Positions 16,727 through 24,398 of a stretch of 62,426 nucleotides of DNA are shown here, one piece after another; positions within the stretch are counted from its first letter, which is position 1; each line of letters starts with the position of its first letter. A program made the position numbers and the translations under genes. A model generated the notes under the pieces. It saw nothing but the letters and a program-made list of their open reading frames with translations. It did no database searches and was not told where the DNA came from. The DNA lies in assembly GCA_001464275.1 (NCBI GenBank), contig LNFL01000143.1:1-62426 (forward strand). Reading direction: 5' to 3'. This DNA comes from Actinobacteria bacterium Ga0077560. Lineage in GTDB: Bacteria; Actinomycetota; Thermoleophilia; Miltoncostaeales; Miltoncostaeaceae.

Positions 16727-16750
16727 ATGCCCCGGGTCGCCCCGGGGCAT
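16727..16750 (+). terminator. Perfect 10-bp hairpin after the DrrB-like gene
   Basis: ATGCCCCGGG (16727-16736) pairs with CCCGGGGCAT (16741-16750) around TCGC. There is no T-tract, as is common in high-GC actinobacteria. Its last base is the first base of the TCAA of the fliJ promoter, so the exporter unit is insulated directly at the flagellar promoter. Confidence 0.65.
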
Positions 16751-16777
16751 CAAGGTTCGGGGGGCCGCGGTCGATGT
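16750..16777 (+). promoter_or_regulatory. Sigma-28-type promoter for the fliJ operon
   Basis: TCAA (16750-16753), 16 bases, GTCGATGT (16770-16777). Only 7 bases separate this -10 from the fliJ GTG at 16785, so transcription would begin at or within a base or two of the start codon (leaderless). The spacer resembles that of the fliS promoter. Confidence 0.65.
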
Positions 16778-16784
16778 AGGGCCC

Positions 16785-17255
16785 GTGGCCAAGCCCTTCC
16801 GTTTCCGGCTGGAGCCGGTCCTCGACCTTCGCACGCGCCGCGAGGAGCTCCTGCAGATGGAGCTCGCGCAGTCCCTGCGCGCCTTCGCGTCCCAGCAGGA
16901 GCGCGCCGTCGCCGCCCAGGAGGCCCTGGAGGCCGGCGTCGCGGCGATGCGCGAGCGGGCCGGCGGGTCGGCGAGCCTGCTGGACCTGCGGTCCGGGCAC
17001 GAGGAGATCGGCCGCCTGCGCCGGGTCATGGAGTACGAGCGGGAGGTCGCGGCCCAGATGGAGGCGATCGCCCTGGAACGCCGCGAGGACCTCGTGCGCG
17101 CCAGCCAGGAGCGCGAGACGCTCGTCTCCCTGCGCGACCGCGCCAAGCGCGCGCACGTCGCCGAGGCGGAGCGCAAGGAGCAGGGCGAGATGGACGAGCT
17201 GGCGACCCGCCGCGCCGCCCGCCAGGCCGGTGCCGGCCGCGGAGCCGCCGCATGA
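16785..17255 (+). CDS. fliJ: Flagellar export chaperone FliJ
   Basis: 156 residues, almost entirely charged coiled coil. The N-terminal 'FRFRLEPVLDLRTRREEL' is the FliJ signature, followed by 'ALERREDLVRASQERETL'. FliJ is the central stalk of the FliI hexamer and links ATPase activity to the FlhA gate. GTG 16785 has no Shine-Dalgarno sequence, consistent with a leaderless start. It is separated from fliI by 6.7 kb. Its stop overlaps the transglycosylase ATG by 4 bases. Confidence 0.88.
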   Translation: MAKPFRFRLEPVLDLRTRREELLQMELAQSLRAFASQQERAVAAQEALEAGVAAMRERAGGSASLLDLRSGHEEIGRLRRVMEYEREVAAQMEAIALERREDLVRASQERETLVSLRDRAKRAHVAEAERKEQGEMDELATRRAARQAGAGRGAAA

Positions 17256-17911
17256 GCATGGTGCAGGCCCTCGGCCGGGTGAGTGAGATCCAGGCCATGG
17301 TCGCCGCCATCGCGCCGCCGGTCGCATCCGCATCCGCCGCGGCACCCGCGGTCGCCACCACCGCTCCCGCCGCCGCCGGGTCGTTCTCCCAGAGCCTCTC
17401 CACGGCACGCGGCGGCACGCCCGCCGCCACCACCGCTCAGCCGGCCGCTCCCAGCGGGCTGGCCACCGGTGGTGTCACCACGCTGCCCACCACGGGCGAC
17501 GGCGCGGTGCCCGCGGCCATCGAGCCGCTGCTGCGGAGCGCCGCGGAGCGCAACGGACTGGACCCGGCGCTGGTCGCCGCGGTCGCCCGCGCCGAGAGCG
17601 GATTCCGCGTGGATGCCGGTTCCCCGGCGGGTGCGCGCGGTCTGATGCAGCTCATGCCCAGCACCGCCGCGGGCCTCGGTGTGAACGACATTCTCGATCC
17701 CGCTCAGAATCTGGGTGCCGGAAGCCGATACCTGAAGCAGCAGATCGACAGGTTCGGTGATCTGCGCCTGGCATTGGCCGCGTACAACGCGGGCCCGGGC
17801 GCGGTGAGCCGGTTCGGCGGAGTCCCGCCGTACGCCGAGACCCAGACCTACGTGGACCGGGTGCTCGGGTTCTACGAGCAGTACCGCAGCACCGCTGCGG
17901 CCACCCTCTGA
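17252..17911 (+). CDS. Flagellum-associated lytic transglycosylase (SLT domain)
   Basis: 219 residues. After an Ala/Pro/Thr-rich exported-type N-terminal region (about 1-85) lies a complete SLT domain. The catalytic Glu is near 115 in 'ARAESGFRVDAGSP', followed by 'GARGLMQLMPSTA', 'LDPAQNLGAGSRYLKQQ' and 'LALAAYNAGPGAV'. It would open peptidoglycan for the rod and replaces the FlgJ function. There is no classical signal peptide, so it may leave through the flagellar export gate like its neighbours; that is inference. Confidence 0.9.
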   Translation: MSMVQALGRVSEIQAMVAAIAPPVASASAAAPAVATTAPAAAGSFSQSLSTARGGTPAATTAQPAAPSGLATGGVTTLPTTGDGAVPAAIEPLLRSAAERNGLDPALVAAVARAESGFRVDAGSPAGARGLMQLMPSTAAGLGVNDILDPAQNLGAGSRYLKQQIDRFGDLRLALAAYNAGPGAVSRFGGVPPYAETQTYVDRVLGFYEQYRSTAAATL

Positions 17912-17932
17912 CATGGAGCTGGTGCGAGGGAC

Positions 17933-19435
17933 ATGATCAACGCAACGCTCGGGCCGCCTCCGGTGGCCGCGGGCAAGGTGGGACCGGCGGATCCGCCGGC
18001 CGAGGGCATCGACGCCCCGGCCCCGGACGACGCCGGAGGCGGATTCTCCGCCGCGCTGCGCGATGCGGCGTCCTCACCGGCACCCACGGCCAAGGACGGC
18101 ACCGCCCACAACGACACCGCAGCCGGACCCGCTGAAGGGGAGCTGCACCAGACCACCGCCGACGCCGGTGGTCAGGACACGACGGAGGGCTCCGCCAAGG
18201 ACGCCGCGACCGCGGGAACGCCCGCGGCCGGAACCGTCACCGCGGCCGGAACCGCCGCGGCCGCCGCGACGCTCGCCGTCGTGCCGCCCGCCGGCGCCAC
18301 CGCGACCGCCGCCACCGCCGCGGTGGCCGCGATCACGGACACCGCCGCCGTGGCGACCACGGCCGCGCCCGGTCCGGTCGCCCCCGCGGCGCCCGGCCTC
18401 GCCGTGGCCGCGGCCGCGACCGCCGCCGGGGCAACCGCGCCGGTCCAGGCCGCCGCCACCGGCCAGGGAACCACCGACGGACAGACCGGACAGCAGCCGC
18501 AGACGGCCACGCCGGCCGCGGCCGCGACCCCGGCCACGCCGGCGACCCCGGCCACCGGAGCGGCGGCCACGCCGGCCACGCCGGCGACCCCCGCCGTGCC
18601 GGGTGCCGCGGCGGCGGCGCAGCCGGCGGTCGCCGCGCCCGCGGACGCCACCGGCGCCCCGCAGGCGTCCGCCACCACCCCGGCGGGGGATGCCGACGCC
18701 GCAACCGGCCCACGGCCGGCGGCGACGCTCACCATCACCCTCGCGCCCGTCACCCCCGACGCCGGCACCGCCGGTTCCCCGGCCGCGCCGGGGACCGCCC
18801 CGGGCGGGGCCGGCACGGAGGCCGGCAAGCCCGCCCTCGCCCCGCCGGCGCCGGGGACCGACGCGAAGCCGGCGGCGCCCGCGCCGCCGGTGACCGCCAC
18901 GCCGCTGGACCCGTCGATGGTCGGCGGCGCCACGGCGAGCACCGGGCCCGCGTCCACCGCCGGCGGCACCCACGGCGCCGGTCACAGCGGCGCCGCCGGG
19001 GCCGCGCACGCGGCGGAGCTGGCGAAGGACATCGGCATGCGCATGCACGTCTCGCTCCGTGAGGGCGGCCGTGAGGTGATGCTGTCGATGCGCCCGCCGG
19101 AGCTCGGCCATGTCGTCGTGCGGATGGTGATGCACGACGGCGTGCTGCAGGCACATGTCATCGCGGACCGCCCCGAGGCGGCCCGGATGCTCGAGCAGGC
19201 GCTCCCGCACCTCGGGGAGGCCCTGGCCGAGCGCGGCTACACGCTCGAGGGCATGGACATCTCGTATCGCCACGAGGCCCAGGAGCGGCCCGCGACCGCC
19301 ATGGACGGACGGCGCGGGTCGCAGGGGCTCGGCATCGATGCGGACATCTCATCCGTGGACGGCGCCGGTCTCTCGGAGGCCGCCATCCGCACCGCCACCG
19401 CCGCCGCCAACGGCCGGCTCGACATGCTCGCCTGA
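17933..19435 (+). CDS. fliK: Flagellar hook-length control protein FliK
   Basis: 500 residues. About residues 50-350 are a low-complexity Ala/Pro/Thr/Gly tract, the ruler-like disordered region. The conserved C-terminal Flg_hook domain lies at about 360-440: 'LREGGREVMLSMRPPELGHV', then 'LEQALPHLGEALAERGYTLE'. FliK measures hook length and switches export specificity through FlhB. The identity rests on the C-terminal domain and position before flgD. Confidence 0.85.
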   Translation: MINATLGPPPVAAGKVGPADPPAEGIDAPAPDDAGGGFSAALRDAASSPAPTAKDGTAHNDTAAGPAEGELHQTTADAGGQDTTEGSAKDAATAGTPAAGTVTAAGTAAAAATLAVVPPAGATATAATAAVAAITDTAAVATTAAPGPVAPAAPGLAVAAAATAAGATAPVQAAATGQGTTDGQTGQQPQTATPAAAATPATPATPATGAAATPATPATPAVPGAAAAAQPAVAAPADATGAPQASATTPAGDADAATGPRPAATLTITLAPVTPDAGTAGSPAAPGTAPGGAGTEAGKPALAPPAPGTDAKPAAPAPPVTATPLDPSMVGGATASTGPASTAGGTHGAGHSGAAGAAHAAELAKDIGMRMHVSLREGGREVMLSMRPPELGHVVVRMVMHDGVLQAHVIADRPEAARMLEQALPHLGEALAERGYTLEGMDISYRHEAQERPATAMDGRRGSQGLGIDADISSVDGAGLSEAAIRTATAAANGRLDMLA

Positions 19436-19444
19436 GGAGTCACG

Positions 19445-19882
19445 ATGGCAGAACCCGTTCAGAACACCGCCGTCAGCGGAGCCTTCCAGCAGCAGCAGCT
19501 GCGGACGGTTAAGCAGAACGACGCCAGCAACCTGTTCTCGAGTGAGACGTTCCTGAAGCTCGTCGGCGCGCAGATGAAGTCGCAGAACCCGATGGAGCCG
19601 ATGAAGGACACCGAGTTCATCTCCCAGATGAGCCAGTTCTCCAGCCTCGAGCAGATGACCAAGCTCAACACCACGATGACCTCCCTGGGCCTGGCCCTCC
19701 AGCTCACCCAGGGCGCATCGATGGTGGGCCAGCGGGTGAGCTACCTGCCCCAGGGCGCCAACGTCCCGGTGACGGGCACCGTTGACCGGGTCACCATCTC
19801 CAACGGCGGCAAGGACATGAGCCTGATCGTCGGCGGCGTGCAGGTCGCGCCGTCGCAGGTCGTGGAGGTGGCGGGGTCATGA
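19445..19882 (+). CDS. flgD: Flagellar hook-capping protein FlgD (short form)
   Basis: 145 residues, similar in size to the Bacillus protein and lacking the Ig-like domains of proteobacterial FlgD. The N-terminal block 'FLKLVGAQMKSQNPMEPMKD' followed by 'TEFISQMSQFSSLEQM' is diagnostic. It caps the growing hook and allows FlgE polymerisation. Its stop overlaps the next start (ATGA). Confidence 0.92.
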   Translation: MAEPVQNTAVSGAFQQQQLRTVKQNDASNLFSSETFLKLVGAQMKSQNPMEPMKDTEFISQMSQFSSLEQMTKLNTTMTSLGLALQLTQGASMVGQRVSYLPQGANVPVTGTVDRVTISNGGKDMSLIVGGVQVAPSQVVEVAGS

Positions 19883-20289
19883 CCCCGATCGACCCCTCGA
19901 TCCGCGGTGTCGGCGCAGGCCGCCCCGCGGAGCGCACCGGGCCCGCCGGCCCGGCACGCGAGGCCGGCCCCGGGGCCGCGCCGGGGTTCAACGCACTGCT
20001 CGCCAGCCGCCTCCGCGAGGCGCCGCCGGCCGAGCCGCTGCGCTGGAGCGCGCACGCGCGCGACCGGCTGGCGCAGCGGGGCATCCAGATCACGCCGGAG
20101 GTCGCGGACCGGCTCCAGGAGGCCGTGGGGCGCGCCGCAGCGAAGGGCGCCCGCGAGAGCCTGGTCATGGTTGACGACACCGCGTTCGTGGTGTCGGTGA
20201 AGAACCGCGTGGTCATCACGGCGGTCGACAAGGAGGGGATGAAGAACCAGGTCTTCACGAACATCGACAGCGCGGTGCTGGCCCCATAG
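19879..20289 (+). CDS. TIGR02530-like flagellar operon protein
   Basis: 136 residues. The N-terminal about 45 residues are Pro/Gly/Ala-rich; the rest carries the pattern of the TIGR02530 family found between flgD and flgE in Gram-positive flagellar operons: 'WSAHARDRLAQRGIQITPEV' and 'LVMVDDTAFVVSVKNRVVIT'. The function is not established; a role in hook assembly is inferred only from position. It is translationally coupled to flgD. Confidence 0.8.
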   Translation: MTPIDPSIRGVGAGRPAERTGPAGPAREAGPGAAPGFNALLASRLREAPPAEPLRWSAHARDRLAQRGIQITPEVADRLQEAVGRAAAKGARESLVMVDDTAFVVSVKNRVVITAVDKEGMKNQVFTNIDSAVLAP

Positions 20290-20398
20290 CCGGCACCTGA
20301 GAGAGCACCGACACACCGAACGTACGGATGATGCTGGCGGTTGATCTGGACCTCACCGGAGGGGGGTCGGCCGCCACCTGGAAAGGAATTCCAACGCC

Positions 20399-21259
20399 AT
20401 GATGCGCTCCATGTTCTCGGCCGTTTCCGGTCTGAGGAACCACCAGACGATGATGGACACCATCGCGTCGAACATCTCGAACGTGAACACCTTCGGCTAC
20501 AAGTCCGAGCGCACCACCTTCAAGGACGCCCTGTACCAGAACCTGCAGGGCTCCTCGGCGCCCGTCGCGGGCGGGGTGGGCGGCACCAACGGCCGCCAGA
20601 TCGGCCTCGGGATGAACCTGAACTCCGTGGACCAGGTGATGACCCAGGGCACCACGCAGAGCACCGGCGTGGTCACCGACATGATGATCAACGGCGACGG
20701 CTTCTTCCGCGTCGCGTCGGCCGGGGCGACCTGGGGCGGCGCCGGCGGCAACGACCTCGGCGCCGGCAGCGGCGAGCTCTACACGCGCGCCGGGAACTTC
20801 TCGTTCGACTCCGCCGGTCACCTGGTGACCACGGGCGGCAACTACGTGATCGGCACCGTCGCGGCCACCGGCAACGCCGGGCGTCTCCAGGTGAACCCGG
20901 CGACGACCGCCGCGATCAACGTGGACGCCTCCGGTGTGGTGACCGCCGTGGACGCCGCGGGCGTCGCCACCACCATCGGTACCGTCAGCCTCGCCAAGTT
21001 CGCCAACCAGGCGGGCCTGGAGCGGATCGGCGGCAACATGTACCGCGAGTCCAACAACTCCGGCGCGCCCGTGAACGGCGCCCCGGGTGGGGCCGGCGGG
21101 CACGGCACCGTCACGCCCGGCGCGCTCGAGATGAGCAACGTCGACCTGGCGCTCGAGTTCACCCAGATGATCGTCGCCCAGCGCGGCTTCCAGGCCAACA
21201 GCCGGGCCATCAGCACCAGCGACGACATGCTCCAGGAGCTCGTGAACCTGAAGCGCTAA
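20399..21259 (+). CDS. flgE: Flagellar hook protein FlgE (short, FlgE/FlgG family)
   Basis: 286 residues, in the size range of Bacillus FlgE rather than enterobacterial FlgE. The N-terminal rod/hook signature is 'TIASNISNVNTFGYKSERTT', and the C-terminal motif is 'NVDLALEFTQMIVAQRGFQA'. Double ATG start (20399, 20402) with AAAGGA upstream. Position between flgD and flbD supports hook over distal rod; FlgG is the alternative, since no second gene of this family is in the window. Confidence 0.88.
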   Translation: MMRSMFSAVSGLRNHQTMMDTIASNISNVNTFGYKSERTTFKDALYQNLQGSSAPVAGGVGGTNGRQIGLGMNLNSVDQVMTQGTTQSTGVVTDMMINGDGFFRVASAGATWGGAGGNDLGAGSGELYTRAGNFSFDSAGHLVTTGGNYVIGTVAATGNAGRLQVNPATTAAINVDASGVVTAVDAAGVATTIGTVSLAKFANQAGLERIGGNMYRESNNSGAPVNGAPGGAGGHGTVTPGALEMSNVDLALEFTQMIVAQRGFQANSRAISTSDDMLQELVNLKR

Positions 21260-21273
21260 GCGGGACGGACGAC

Positions 21274-21301
21274 CCCCGGGCGCGGACCGCCGCGCCCGGG
21301 G
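21274..21301 (+). terminator. 12-bp perfect hairpin after flgE
   Basis: CCCCGGGCGCGG (21274-21285) pairs exactly with 21290-21301 around ACCG, 14 bases after the flgE stop. No T-tract. It is followed 54 bases later by the flbD promoter. Confidence 0.65.
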
Positions 21302-21355
21302 CGGAGACGGGGTTCGCCACGGCGACGTGTGGATGTCGCGTGGCGACCCGTGTCC

Positions 21356-21383
21356 TCAATCGAGGCCCCCCGGCATCCGATAT
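21356..21383 (+). promoter_or_regulatory. Sigma-28-type promoter for flbD-motA-motB-fliL
   Basis: TCAA (21356-21359), 16 bases, TCCGATAT (21376-21383), differing from the SigD -10 GCCGATAT at one base. It leaves a leader of about 50 bases carrying AGGAGG (21426-21431) before the flbD GTG. Confidence 0.7.
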
Positions 21384-21438
21384 CCAAGGCGAGAACGGAA
21401 TCGCCTTCGGGTGCCCCACGGGTTCAGGAGGAACCAGC

Positions 21439-21687
21439 GTGATCACCCTTCACAAGATCAACGGAGAGCCCGTCGTCCTGAACGCCGAGCTCATCGAGAC
21501 CATCGAGTCCACTCCGGACACGCTCATCACCCTCATCGACCGACGCAGGTTGATGGTGGGGGAGACCGTGCAGGAGGTCGTGGAACGGGTCATCGACTAC
21601 CGCCACATGATCGGCAACACGCCTCGCGCGGCGGCGCTGATCGCTGGGGTCCACGAGCGCGCCGCGGCCGACGAGGACGAGGACTGA
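21439..21687 (+). CDS. flbD: FlbD/SwrD family flagellar protein
   Basis: 82 residues from GTG 21439, with AGGAGG 7 bases upstream deciding the start. The whole protein matches the family: 'MITLHKINGEPVVLNAELIE', 'IESTPDTLITL', and 'ETVQEVVERVIDY'. In Bacillus the homologue SwrD raises motor torque. Here it precedes motA and motB, consistent with a stator-related role. Confidence 0.9.
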   Translation: MITLHKINGEPVVLNAELIETIESTPDTLITLIDRRRLMVGETVQEVVERVIDYRHMIGNTPRAAALIAGVHERAAADEDED

Positions 21688-21733
21688 CCCCCGTGACCGC
21701 AACGCCTGCAACTGAGAAGGGGGGCGCCGTCAC

Positions 21734-22515
21734 ATGAGCGCACTCGTCGGCATCGGCATGGCCATCGTGCTCATCCTGGTGGGCATGATCCTCAAGGGCG
21801 GCACCATCGCCAGCATCATCAGCCCGCCGGCCTTCGTCATGGTGATGGGCGCCACCTTCGGCGTGATGATGGCCAGCTCCGGCATGGGCACCGTCGGGCT
21901 CATGATGAAGCTGTCCCTGGGCTCCGGCATGAAGGACCCGCCGGAGAACCGCCCCGAGACGATCAACCTCCTGGTGGGCTTCAGCGAGAAGGCGCGGCGC
22001 GAGGGGCTGCTGGCCCTGGAGGCCGACGCCCAGGACCTCCAGGACGAGTACCTGAAGAAGGGCATCCGCCTGGTGGTGGACGGCACCGACCCGGAGCTCG
22101 TGAAGGACATCCTCGAGACCGAGCTGGCCCAGACCGAGACGCGCCACCGCGTCAACCAGCAGATCTTCAAGAACGGTGGCGCCTTCGCGCCCACCATCGG
22201 CATCCTCGCGACGGTGCTCTCGCTCATCGGGGTGCTCAAGCACCTCGACCAGCCGGACACCCTCGGCCCCAAGATCTCCGCCGCCTTCCTCGCCACCTTC
22301 TACGGCGTGGCGGCCGCGAACGTCTACTTCTACCCGATGGGCAACCACCTGAGGTCGCCCTGAAGGAGCTGATCATCGAGGGCATCCTGTCCATCCAGAG
22401 CGGTGACAACCCCCGGGTGCTCGCCGAGAAGCTCTGGGCCTTCGTGCCGCCGGCACTCCGCACGCCCGATGAGGGCGCCGGTGCCGGGGCGGACGAGGAC
22501 CGGGCGGCGGCCTGA
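21734..22515 (+). pseudogene. motA: Flagellar stator protein MotA, disrupted by a frameshift near 22345-22360
   Basis: From ATG 21734 the frame encodes MotA through the membrane region ('VGMILKGGTIASIISPPAFV', 'GGAFAPTIGILATVLSLI', 'AAFLATFYGVAAANVYFYP') but stops at 22363 after 209 residues. The MotA C-terminus 'LKELIIEGILSIQSGDNPRV' continues in another frame to TGA 22513-22515. Compared with the family, about 7 residues between 'GNHL' and 'EVALKEL' seem missing, so a deletion of length 1 modulo 3 explains the break. MotA with MotB forms the proton channel of the motor. It could be a sequence error or real loss. motB starts 3 bases later. Confidence 0.85.
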
Positions 22516-22518
22516 CCG

Positions 22519-23323
22519 ATGGCCAAGCGCAAGAAGCATCACGAGGAGCACCCGGACGAGCGCTGGCTCATCACCTACGCCGACGTGCTCACCCTCATGT
22601 TCGTGCTCTTCATGGTGCTGTTCTCCATCTCGGTGGTGAACACCGGCAAGTTCGAGCGCCAAGGGGTTCTCCCCGGGCATCCTGGACGGCGGCGAGAGCG
22701 TCATGGAGCAGGGCCCGAACGACGTGGCCTCGCCCGTGTCGAACGCGCCCGTGGGGCTCGTGGACGTGCAGATCCCGGGGCCGCTGGGAACCACGCTGGC
22801 CGCCGACGGCACCTCCACCGAGCAGGCGCTGGAGACGGCGCAGCTGGAGGACGCCAAGAGCACGGTCGAGGCGGCGGTCAAGAAGGAGGGCCTGGGCGAC
22901 CAGGTCACCACCACCGTGGACGAGCGCGGCCTGGTGATCCGCCTCAAGACCGAGCCGTTCCTGTTCCAGCCGGGCTCCGCGGGGCTCAGCCCGCAGGCGA
23001 CGCGTCTGCTGGCGCCCATCACCACCACGGTGGCGAAGCTCCAGAACCCGGTGCAGGTGGAGGGTCACACCGACTCCACGCCCATCAGCACCGCCCAGTT
23101 CCCGTCCAACCTCGAGCTGGGCGCCGGCCGTTCCTGCGCCGTGCTCCGGGTGATGTGGAACTACAAGCTGCCGCCGTCGCGCACCAAGTGCGCGACCTAC
23201 GGCGCGCTCTACCCGATCGCGTCCAACGACACGGCCGCCGGCCGCGCGAAGAACCGCCGCGTCGAGATCCTGGTGCTCCGCCTCCAGGGCACGCCCGACA
23301 CGCCGGGCGCCCTCGGCGGCTGA
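22519..23323 (+). pseudogene. motB: Flagellar stator protein MotB, disrupted near 22655-22662
   Basis: The N-terminus from ATG 22519 is clear MotB: 'DERWLITYADVLTLMFVLFM', including the proton-binding Asp of the TYADV motif, then 'SISVVNTGKFE'. The frame then runs into a shadow, while the continuation 'KGFSPGILDGGESVMEQG' to the OmpA/MotB peptidoglycan-binding domain ('VEGHTDSTPISTAQFPSNLE', 'RAKNRRVEILVL') reads in another frame to 23323. A segment of about 10 residues that normally joins these parts appears lost, of length 2 modulo 3. The rest is well conserved. Confidence 0.85.
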
Positions 23324-23371
23324 CCCGCCGCCACCCGAACCTCACGCACCACCGGAAAGGACTCCGACCCG

Positions 23372-23818
23372 ATGAAGAAGATCATCATGATCGCCGCCCC
23401 GGTGATTCTGATCCTGGCCGTCGTCGGCTTCATGTTCCTGAAGCCCAAGCCGCCGCCGCCGGACGAGAAGAAGCTCGCCAAGGAGCACGGCATCACCTAC
23501 ACCATCAAGGAGCCCTTCGTGGTGAACCTGGCCGACACCGACGCGCGTCGTTTCGCGAAGGTCGGGGTGGCGCTGGGCGTGTCGAAGCTGTCGATGGCCC
23601 TCGTGCCGGCCGACGCCCACTCCGAGAAGGCGCCGCCCCTGGAGATGGAGCCCGAGATCCGGGACATCATCATCGCCGCGCTGCAGGAGAAGACCGGCGA
23701 GGAGCTGAGCCACAAGAAGGGCCGGGACGAGGTGAAGGAGACGATCATCAAGGACGTGAACAAGCACACGGAGCTGAAGCTCGTCGACGTGTACTACACG
23801 GAGTTCGCCATCCAGTAG
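23372..23818 (+). CDS. fliL: Flagellar basal body-associated protein FliL
   Basis: 148 residues with one N-terminal membrane helix (about 5-22), a Lys/Pro linker, and the FliL domain: 'YTIKEPFVVNLADTDARRF' and 'IRDIIIAALQEKTGEEL'. FliL surrounds and stabilises the stator. GGAAAGGA lies upstream of ATG 23372. The next gene is convergent, 9 bases away. Confidence 0.92.
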   Translation: MKKIIMIAAPVILILAVVGFMFLKPKPPPPDEKKLAKEHGITYTIKEPFVVNLADTDARRFAKVGVALGVSKLSMALVPADAHSEKAPPLEMEPEIRDIIIAALQEKTGEELSHKKGRDEVKETIIKDVNKHTELKLVDVYYTEFAIQ

Positions 23819-23827
23819 CCGGGTGCC

Positions 23828-24271
23828 CTAGGCGCCCAGGTGGGGCTCCGGCGACAGCTCGACGTGGACCGTGGTCCCGTGGTCGCCGGAGCGCACCACC
23901 ACCACGTCCATGAGCTGCCGCACGATCCACAGCCCGCGGCCGCGGCGGTCGTTGGGCGCCGGGGGATGGCGCCGCCAGATCTCGTGGTGATCCAGGCCGC
24001 CGCCGGAGTCCCGGACCTCCATGATGAGCCGTCCGTCGCCCCAGGCCTCCACCTCGATGGGGTGCCCGCCGTGCTCCTGGGCGTTCGCGATGAGCTCGGC
24101 GACGGCCAGCTGGACGTCGTTGGCGCGCTCACCGAACCCGGCGCGGTCGGCCAGATCGCGGATCCGCTCGCGCAGCTCGATCACGCGGCCGGGTTCGCGC
24201 GCAACCTCCTCCCGCAGGTGGAGCACGGGGTGAGGCGCGTCGCCGTCGGGATCGGGATCGGGATCGCTCAT
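23828..24271 (-). CDS. HATPase_c serine-kinase/anti-sigma type protein (RsbW/SpoIIAB-like)
   Basis: 147 residues. The GHKL ATP-binding fold is visible: N-box 'DVQLAVAELIANAQEHGG', G1 box 'MEVRDSGGGLD', and G2-like 'RRGRGLWIVRQLMDVV'. Proteins of this small single-domain type are anti-sigma serine kinases or related partner-switching factors. The N-terminus is an Asp-Pro repeat encoded by a GGATC tandem. It sits on the opposite strand between fliL and fliM, with no obvious antagonist or sigma-B-type factor beside it. A relation to the ECF factor at 31045 is not supported by proximity. Confidence 0.8.
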   Translation of the reverse strand: MSDPDPDPDGDAPHPVLHLREEVAREPGRVIELRERIRDLADRAGFGERANDVQLAVAELIANAQEHGGHPIEVEAWGDGRLIMEVRDSGGGLDHHEIWRRHPPAPNDRRGRGLWIVRQLMDVVVVRSGDHGTTVHVELSPEPHLGA

Positions 24272-24364
24272 GTTGGCGTCGGCACCAGGGCGGGGTCGGG
24301 GTGCCCGGGCATTAGAGCACGCCGGCCGAGGGGCGACGAGTGCGACGGGCTCCGCGCCCGGCGC

Positions 24365-24391
24365 TCAACTTCCACATGGCGTGGTCGATGA
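24365..24391 (+). promoter_or_regulatory. Sigma-28-type promoter for fliM-fliY
   Basis: TCAA (24365-24368), 15 bases, GTCGATGA (24384-24391). Exactly 7 bases separate it from GTG 24399 of fliM, the same geometry as at fliJ. The implied transcript is leaderless or nearly so, although a G-rich AGAGGGG does fill the gap. Confidence 0.65.
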
Positions 24392-24398
24392 GAGGGGC

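Noticed and set aside
18063-18893. Pro/Arg-rich frame inside fliK
   Set aside because: Alternative reading of the FliK low-complexity linker. The FliK frame carries the conserved C-terminal domain.
22340-22365. Programmed frameshift in motA
   Set aside because: No slippery heptamer or pseudoknot-like structure seen, and residues are missing relative to the family, which fits a deletion better.
24245-24268. GGATCG tandem repeat as a regulatory or CRISPR-like repeat
   Set aside because: It is in frame within the HATPase gene and encodes an Asp-Pro run. There are no spacers.
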